Below are positions 13,858-17,612 of a DNA stretch of 17,612 nucleotides, piece by piece. The position numbers and the translations under genes were made by a program. The notes under the pieces are model-generated. The model did not search any database. It was not told the origin of the DNA and saw only the letters and a program-made list of their open reading frames with translations. Positions within the stretch are counted from its first letter, which is position 1. Every line of letters begins with the position of its first letter. The DNA is from Bacillota bacterium. Lineage in GTDB: Bacteria > Bacillota > Clostridia > Acetivibrionales > DTU013. The stretch spans positions 1 to 17,612 of the forward strand of contig JAEYOM010000120.1 of NCBI GenBank assembly GCA_023411715.1. Direction: 5' to 3'.

Positions 13858-14594
13858 TGCTTGTATATGTTTACGACGGTAGTTTCGAAGGTATACTGAC
13901 GGCAGTTTTCGAGGCGTTCAGCCGAAAGGAGGCCCCGGAAGCAGTTCTCCCGGAACAGGGGCTGCAGCAGGATCTGACGGCACGATATGTTTTCATAGCC
14001 GCGGATCAGGCAAAATCGGACCGGGTGTATGCGTCGGTCTGGAAAAATATTTCGGAAGAAGCCCTGAAAAACATCTATCACACCTTCCTTTCCGAAGATT
14101 CCGGGGCCGGTACGCTGATCTACCGATACCTGAAGCTCGGCTGGAAAATGGGAAGCAGCGTTGACATGCACCTGTCCGACGACACTGTATTCAAAATAAT
14201 GGACGTAAACCGCAGGGTAGAGCATGAAGTGCACAAAATGATGGGCTTCGTCAGGTTCCGGCAGGTCGAAGGCGGGCTCTTTTACTCTTCCATAAGCCCG
14301 GACCACAATATCGTGGAACTGCTAGCGCCGCATTTCTCCGAAAGGTTGTCGGACCAGAACTGGATCATCCACGACGTAAAAAGGGAGATCGCCGCTCTGT
14401 ACAATACCAGGGAGTGGATCATAACAGAGTTTTCAGCGGACGAGATACCACGCGCAACTGAAGAGGAGAAACATTTTTCTGCGCTCTGGAAGGAGTTTTT
14501 CAAAACGCTTGAGATAAAGAGCCGCTCAAATCCGAAGCTCCAGCGGCAGCTGATGCCCCGGCGATACTGGGAGCACCTGGTCGAGAAATGGTGA
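13857..14594 (+). CDS. DUF4130-like putative DNA metabolism protein (TIGR03915-like)
   Basis: The 245-residue protein matches the usual partner of the preceding radical SAM protein: MLVYVYDGSFEGILTAVFEAF at the start, then KIMDVNRRVEHEVHKMMGFVRF and GLFYSSISPDHNIVELLAPH in the middle, and RKLM-type ending LQRQLMPRRYWEHLVEKW. In many bacteria this domain is fused to a UDG-like domain; here it ends without one. No metal-binding cysteine cluster is seen; a nucleic-acid role is inferred only from the partner. Start choice: ATG at 13857 overlaps the upstream TGA by one base, with GGGGGAG about 5 bases before; a GTG one codon earlier is possible. The pair forms a two-gene operon that converges with corA, and only 50 bases without a clear terminator lie between. 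Confidence 0.9.
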   Translation: MLVYVYDGSFEGILTAVFEAFSRKEAPEAVLPEQGLQQDLTARYVFIAADQAKSDRVYASVWKNISEEALKNIYHTFLSEDSGAGTLIYRYLKLGWKMGSSVDMHLSDDTVFKIMDVNRRVEHEVHKMMGFVRFRQVEGGLFYSSISPDHNIVELLAPHFSERLSDQNWIIHDVKREIAALYNTREWIITEFSADEIPRATEEEKHFSALWKEFFKTLEIKSRSNPKLQRQLMPRRYWEHLVEKW

Positions 14595-14644
14595 ACTGCT
14601 GTCGGTATTGCCGCCTGTTGACTTTAGTTGTGATTCGTATTCAT

Positions 14645-15583
14645 TCAGAACATCTTTTTCCTCGCTAGTATAAAGGCCGATATTCCAGACAACAGAAACG
14701 CTATACCCAGCACCAGCAGAAACGCATGTCTGAATCCGCCGAGATCTGCAGGTAACGGCACGTTCATGCCGAAAAAGCTTGCCACCATGGTTGGTATTGC
14801 CATAACGATCGTAACGGAGGCAAGGAATTTCATCACTATGCTCACATTGTTGGAAATTACTGACGCATAGGCCCCCATGATACCCGTAAGGATGCTGCTG
14901 TATATGTTGGCCATTTCTATGGCTTGCTTGTTTTCTATGATAACGTCCTCGAGCAGATCGGTGTCGTCCGGGTATTTCTTTATGCCATCGTGCTTTAGAA
15001 GTTTTTCAAGCACTATCTCGTTGGATTTCAGGGAAGTCGAGAAATAAACCAGCGACTTTTCAAGCTTCAGGAGCTGTATGAGTTCCTTGTTCTTCATCGA
15101 TTTGTGAAGCTCGTTTTCAATGCGGCTGCTGGCCTTGTCTATGTATTTGAGGTATTGCAGGTATTGTGCGGAATTCCTGTAGAGTATCTGGAATACGAAA
15201 CGGGTCTTGAAGTATGTCAGGAATGACTTAACCCTCTTTTTTTCAAAATCCTTTATGATCGTATTTTCTTTCAGGCAAATCGTTACGATCGCATCCTTTA
15301 GCAGGATGATGCCAAGCGGAATGGTTGAATATAGATTCGTATTGCCGTCGTTGTCTATGACTGGAACGTCCACGAGGATAAGGAACTGGTCATTGTCATG
15401 CTCGATCCTGGCGCGTTCTTCTTCATCAAGGGCGGCGCGAAGGTATTCGTTGTCTATGTTCATCCGGTGGCCGACCCTTTGCAATTCTTCCTCATCGGGG
15501 TTTACAAGACTGACCCATACACCCTCTTCGAAATTATCCAGGCTGACCAGTTCATCGTTTTTGGTTTTATATATATTCAACAC
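14645..15583 (-). CDS. corA: CorA-family divalent metal transporter
   Basis: CorA is a pentameric inner-membrane channel for Mg2+ (some members carry Co2+, Ni2+ or Zn2+). The 312-residue protein has the long cytoplasmic N-terminal domain (about 1-245) with the stalk helix (KDFEKKRVKSFLTYF through IENKQAIEMANIYSSILTGI). It ends with two membrane helices (about 252-275 and 285-306) around the pore-loop signature G-M-N in SFFGMNVPLP, and a basic RKKMF tail. Start choice: the frame is open 42 codons further upstream to an ATG at 15709, but GTG at 15583 sits 8 bases after GGAGG, and the family similarity (LNIYKTKNDELVSLDNFEEG) begins exactly there. Which metal it moves cannot be told. No M-box or other Mg-sensing leader was recognised. 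Confidence 0.95.
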   Translation of the reverse strand: MLNIYKTKNDELVSLDNFEEGVWVSLVNPDEEELQRVGHRMNIDNEYLRAALDEEERARIEHDNDQFLILVDVPVIDNDGNTNLYSTIPLGIILLKDAIVTICLKENTIIKDFEKKRVKSFLTYFKTRFVFQILYRNSAQYLQYLKYIDKASSRIENELHKSMKNKELIQLLKLEKSLVYFSTSLKSNEIVLEKLLKHDGIKKYPDDTDLLEDVIIENKQAIEMANIYSSILTGIMGAYASVISNNVSIVMKFLASVTIVMAIPTMVASFFGMNVPLPADLGGFRHAFLLVLGIAFLLSGISAFILARKKMF

Positions 15584-15886
15584 AGGCAGGACCTCCAAAA
15601 GTGCAATAAAGAAAATCATCGGCGCGTCGAGCGCCTGCGATTTGAACAAGATTTCGCAAAGCTTATTGCGCCGCACATAAGCGTCATTAAAATATCTTGC
15701 AGAATGCAAAATGTTTCATTAATGTAACGTTTTCGCTATGCGACATGTATATACTGCGCAGCAATCTCTTTACGCTCCATTGCGTAAAACACCCCTTCGA
15801 CACTGAAGGGGTGTTATGCAACTTGTTCACCTTATTATACAGTCATGCCGGACTAATTACAATAAAATTATTCAGCCTGCAGGCAC
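15584..15886. other. corA leader and upstream region
   Basis: About 300 bases between corA and the small acidic gene, both leftward. It holds the terminator of the upstream gene (15785-15814). About 200 bases of leader follow, in which no convincing -35/-10 pair or known riboswitch is seen. A TTGCA-GAA-TGCAA dyad lies at 15697-15709. The corA frame stays open back to 15709, but nothing in those codons looks like CorA. Confidence 0.4.
15785..15814 (-). terminator. Terminator of the small acidic protein gene
   Basis: A perfect 10-bp stem ACACCCCTTC/GAAGGGGTGT with a 6-base loop is followed on the minus strand by TTTACG. It lies about 75 bases after the stop codon and separates this gene from corA. 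Confidence 0.88.
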
Positions 15887-16090
15887 TTAAGTTTCATCAT
15901 TGTCATCATAATAAGAATAATCCATCAGCTCATTGTAGAGGCTTTCGATTTCTTCATACTCTTCATACTGCTGGTTGTCGTCACTTTCCAGGAATTCTTC
16001 AAGGCTTGAGATATCATTGATCTCAAATGCAAGCCCGTTACTTTCCAATAATTCATTTATCCTGTCGAATATCTCCTGTTTATCTGCCAT
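15887..16090 (-). CDS. Small acidic hypothetical protein (67 aa)
   Basis: The peptide starts MADKQEIFDRINELLESNGL and ends in an extremely acidic, tyrosine-rich tail (QYEEYEEIESLYNELMDYSY, then YDDNDET). It has almost no basic residues after position 11, no cysteine and no membrane segment, and is probably helical with a disordered end. Start choice: ATG at 16090 follows GGAGGG by about 5 bases, and a clear terminator follows the gene, so it is a real single-gene unit. The function is unknown. It diverges from the Nudix-GNAT gene, and an unrelated acidic frame on the opposite strand is only a shadow. Confidence 0.8.
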   Translation of the reverse strand: MADKQEIFDRINELLESNGLAFEINDISSLEEFLESDDNQQYEEYEEIESLYNELMDYSYYDDNDET

Positions 16091-16163
16091 ACGAACCCTC
16101 CAAATATCAGTTTTATTTCGGTTAAATATTATGAGTAATACCGGCCATTTTATTCATCAAATA

Positions 16164-16172
16164 TGATATAAT
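16164..16172 (+). promoter_or_regulatory. Extended -10 promoter of the Nudix-GNAT gene
   Basis: TGATATAAT is a perfect extended -10 element (TG-n-TATAAT) and no good -35 box is present. The predicted start lies about 45 bases before the ATG at 16222. Confidence 0.6.
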
Positions 16173-16221
16173 GGATGGATTGGTTCAAATCGAACAAAAG
16201 CCGGAATGATTGGGGCAGTTT

Positions 16222-17451
16222 ATGGAAGTACGTTTTTATGGATTCGAAAAAATAGAGAACAATAAATTGAAATATGCCGTTATATGCGCGTCCCAAAAAG
16301 GCAGATGGATTTTTGCAAAGCACAGGGAACGGTCCACATGGGAGACTCCGGGCGGTCACCGGGAGCAAAGCGAGGATATTACGGAAGCTGCAAAAAGAGA
16401 ACTGTACGAAGAAAGCGGCGCAACAGTGTACGAGCTTGAACCTGTCTGCGTTTATTCGGTGACTGATAACGATACAACAGATTACGGCGCTTTGTTTTAT
16501 GCGGATGTAAGGGAGACCGGGCCGCTGCCGGAAAGTGAGATAGGCGGGATAAAGCTGTTTAAGCGTCTGCCGGGCGAACTGACCTACCCTGAAATTTTTC
16601 CGCAGCTATTCCGAAAGGTCACAGATTACCTGTCAATCAAATATATGAAGCTACTCGGCAATGATCCGGTTCGCAACGTCAACATCATTCAATTTCTTAA
16701 GTCGTACCCGGCCTATTCTTTCGACAGGGTTGGCGATTCAATACTGATAAGGGGAACCAGTGACGAGGATTGGGTTTATATCAGCAGCTGCTCGGAAGAA
16801 GAATTCGGCAGCCTGATTGAAGGCCTGGACGAAGAGGACAAATGCTTCGCCGTCCTTGAGGACTGGATGCTGCCGCCGATCGTCCGTGACAGAAAGGTGA
16901 GATCGCGCCTGACCAGCATGAAATTGGTCTTTGACAGGTCGGGCTACGAGCGTAAGAACCAGGGAGACGTTCCGAAAAGTGTCTGGCTTAAGACAAGCGA
17001 AAGTGCAGGGGACGAAGGAACGGTAAGGTACAGTCCGGAAGCCGGCATGATATCTGACGGATCCCGTATGGCAGACTCTGAAGTTACTGACCTTACGATA
17101 CCGGATGCACCGGTATTATATAATAATTCCGACTACAAGGAATATATTTCGATAGATTATATCGAAGAGAGGATACTGAACGGCATCGGCGCCGGTATCC
17201 GAAAAGACGGCAGGCTCGTCGCCTGGGCGCTGACTCATGATGACGGGGCCATAGGATTCCTGCATGTGCTAGGGGATTACAGGAGAAGAGGATACGCCGC
17301 GAGGATAACCGAGGCTATGGTAAGCAGGCTTATCGCGGCGGGTGAAGTACCGTTCGTGCATATAGAGGAGTCCAACGTCGCGTCCATGGGGCTGGCAGTC
17401 AAAGCCGGCTTCAGGAAGGACAGGAGGATACACTGGATCAAGCTGGTATAA
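16222..17451 (+). CDS. Nudix hydrolase-GNAT acetyltransferase fusion
   Basis: The 409-residue protein joins two enzyme types. Residues 1-135 are a Nudix domain with a complete Nudix box at 45-67 (G-x5-E-x7-REL-x-EE-x-GA), so it should hydrolyse a nucleoside diphosphate linked to another group, using Mg2+. Residues about 145-409 look like a two-part GNAT of the FR47 type: a degenerate first half (about 145-260; NIIQFLKSYPAYSFDRVGDS) and an active-looking second half with the acetyl-CoA loop YRRRGYAARI at about 352-361 and the closing AVKAGFRKDRRIHWIKL. A less conserved linker of about 50 residues (260-310) lies between them. Start choice: ATG at 16222 is preferred; a TTG four codons earlier is possible, and neither has a strong ribosome binding site. 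The substrates are unknown. It stands alone, with its own promoter and terminator. Confidence 0.9.
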   Translation: MEVRFYGFEKIENNKLKYAVICASQKGRWIFAKHRERSTWETPGGHREQSEDITEAAKRELYEESGATVYELEPVCVYSVTDNDTTDYGALFYADVRETGPLPESEIGGIKLFKRLPGELTYPEIFPQLFRKVTDYLSIKYMKLLGNDPVRNVNIIQFLKSYPAYSFDRVGDSILIRGTSDEDWVYISSCSEEEFGSLIEGLDEEDKCFAVLEDWMLPPIVRDRKVRSRLTSMKLVFDRSGYERKNQGDVPKSVWLKTSESAGDEGTVRYSPEAGMISDGSRMADSEVTDLTIPDAPVLYNNSDYKEYISIDYIEERILNGIGAGIRKDGRLVAWALTHDDGAIGFLHVLGDYRRRGYAARITEAMVSRLIAAGEVPFVHIEESNVASMGLAVKAGFRKDRRIHWIKLV

Positions 17452-17544
17452 CTGCGCTTGTTCCATGGGATATAATGGCCGAAACCACGGTGAAATCATG
17501 AATCCATAAATTAGCAAAATAGAAAATATGGAAACGACATAAAG

Positions 17545-17589
17545 TGACCTGAAACCATTGTAAAATTTGCGTTTTGGGTCATTTTTTAT
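17545..17589 (+). terminator. Terminator downstream of the Nudix-GNAT gene
   Basis: TGACCTGAAAC (17545-17555) pairs with GTTTTGGGTCA (17571-17581; 11 bp, with G-T pairs) and is followed by TTTTTTATT. It lies about 95 bases after the stop codon; nothing else is recognised between 17452 and the window end. Confidence 0.8.
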
Positions 17590-17612
17590 TGCAATTTAGA
17601 GGAAAATGTTAT

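Noticed and set aside
15584..15709. N-terminal extension of CorA to the ATG at 15709
   Set aside because: GGAGG lies inside the extension, 8 bases before GTG 15583, and the extra 42 residues do not resemble CorA.
15584..15788. M-box (Mg2+ riboswitch) ahead of corA
   Set aside because: None of the conserved M-box core sequences that I can recall is visible in the leader; only a short TTGCA dyad is seen.

Overview
The window looks like chromosomal DNA of an anaerobic Firmicute, probably a mid-GC member of the Clostridia. The evidence is strong AGGAGG-type ribosome binding sites, several TTG and GTG starts, a class-I-type hybrid cluster protein, an ammonia-dependent asparagine synthetase, a Firmicute-style Ku, and VanR/VanS/VanZ relatives. 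No species can be named. Most genes share one mid-GC base composition. The stretch at about 4870-7560 (response regulator, kinase, VanZ) is visibly more AT-rich and looks acquired.

Layout. 1-1430 reads leftward: a 40-aa membrane miniprotein, tadA, a broken second tRNA-Ser, an intact tRNA-Ser(CGA) with a terminator, and the start of an MNT-type nucleotidyltransferase cut by the window edge. 1715-4742 reads rightward: an acidic membrane-anchored protein, Ku (no LigD here) and asnA with a clear promoter and terminator. 5024-7441 is a vanR-vanS-vanZ-like operon with no D-Ala-D-Lac ligase genes. 7685-10120 is a divergent pair, hcp and a Crp/Fnr regulator, sharing one GTAAC-N4-GTTAC palindrome. 10318-12247 holds a hotdog acyl-CoA thioesterase, a possible CxxC miniprotein, and a divergent alpha/beta-hydrolase/MerR pair with a 19-bp-spacer promoter. 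12376-14594 is a translationally coupled pair: a radical SAM protein with a helix-hairpin-helix, and its usual DUF4130-like partner, both suspected in DNA repair or modification. The rest is a CorA transporter, a small acidic protein (both leftward) and a Nudix-GNAT fusion (rightward).

How the genes work together. Three local circuits can be argued from sequence. (1) The Crp/Fnr protein probably activates hcp (nitrosative stress) and represses itself from one site. (2) The MerR protein probably controls the divergent esterase by the classical spacer-distortion mechanism. (3) VanR/VanS probably control vanZ, giving a minimal lipoglycopeptide response. No CRISPR array, transposase, rRNA or complete prophage was seen. 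I found no unmistakably new multi-gene system. The best candidates for novelty are the radical SAM pair with its C-terminal extension, the Nudix-GNAT fusion, the reduced Van cassette, and two miniproteins.
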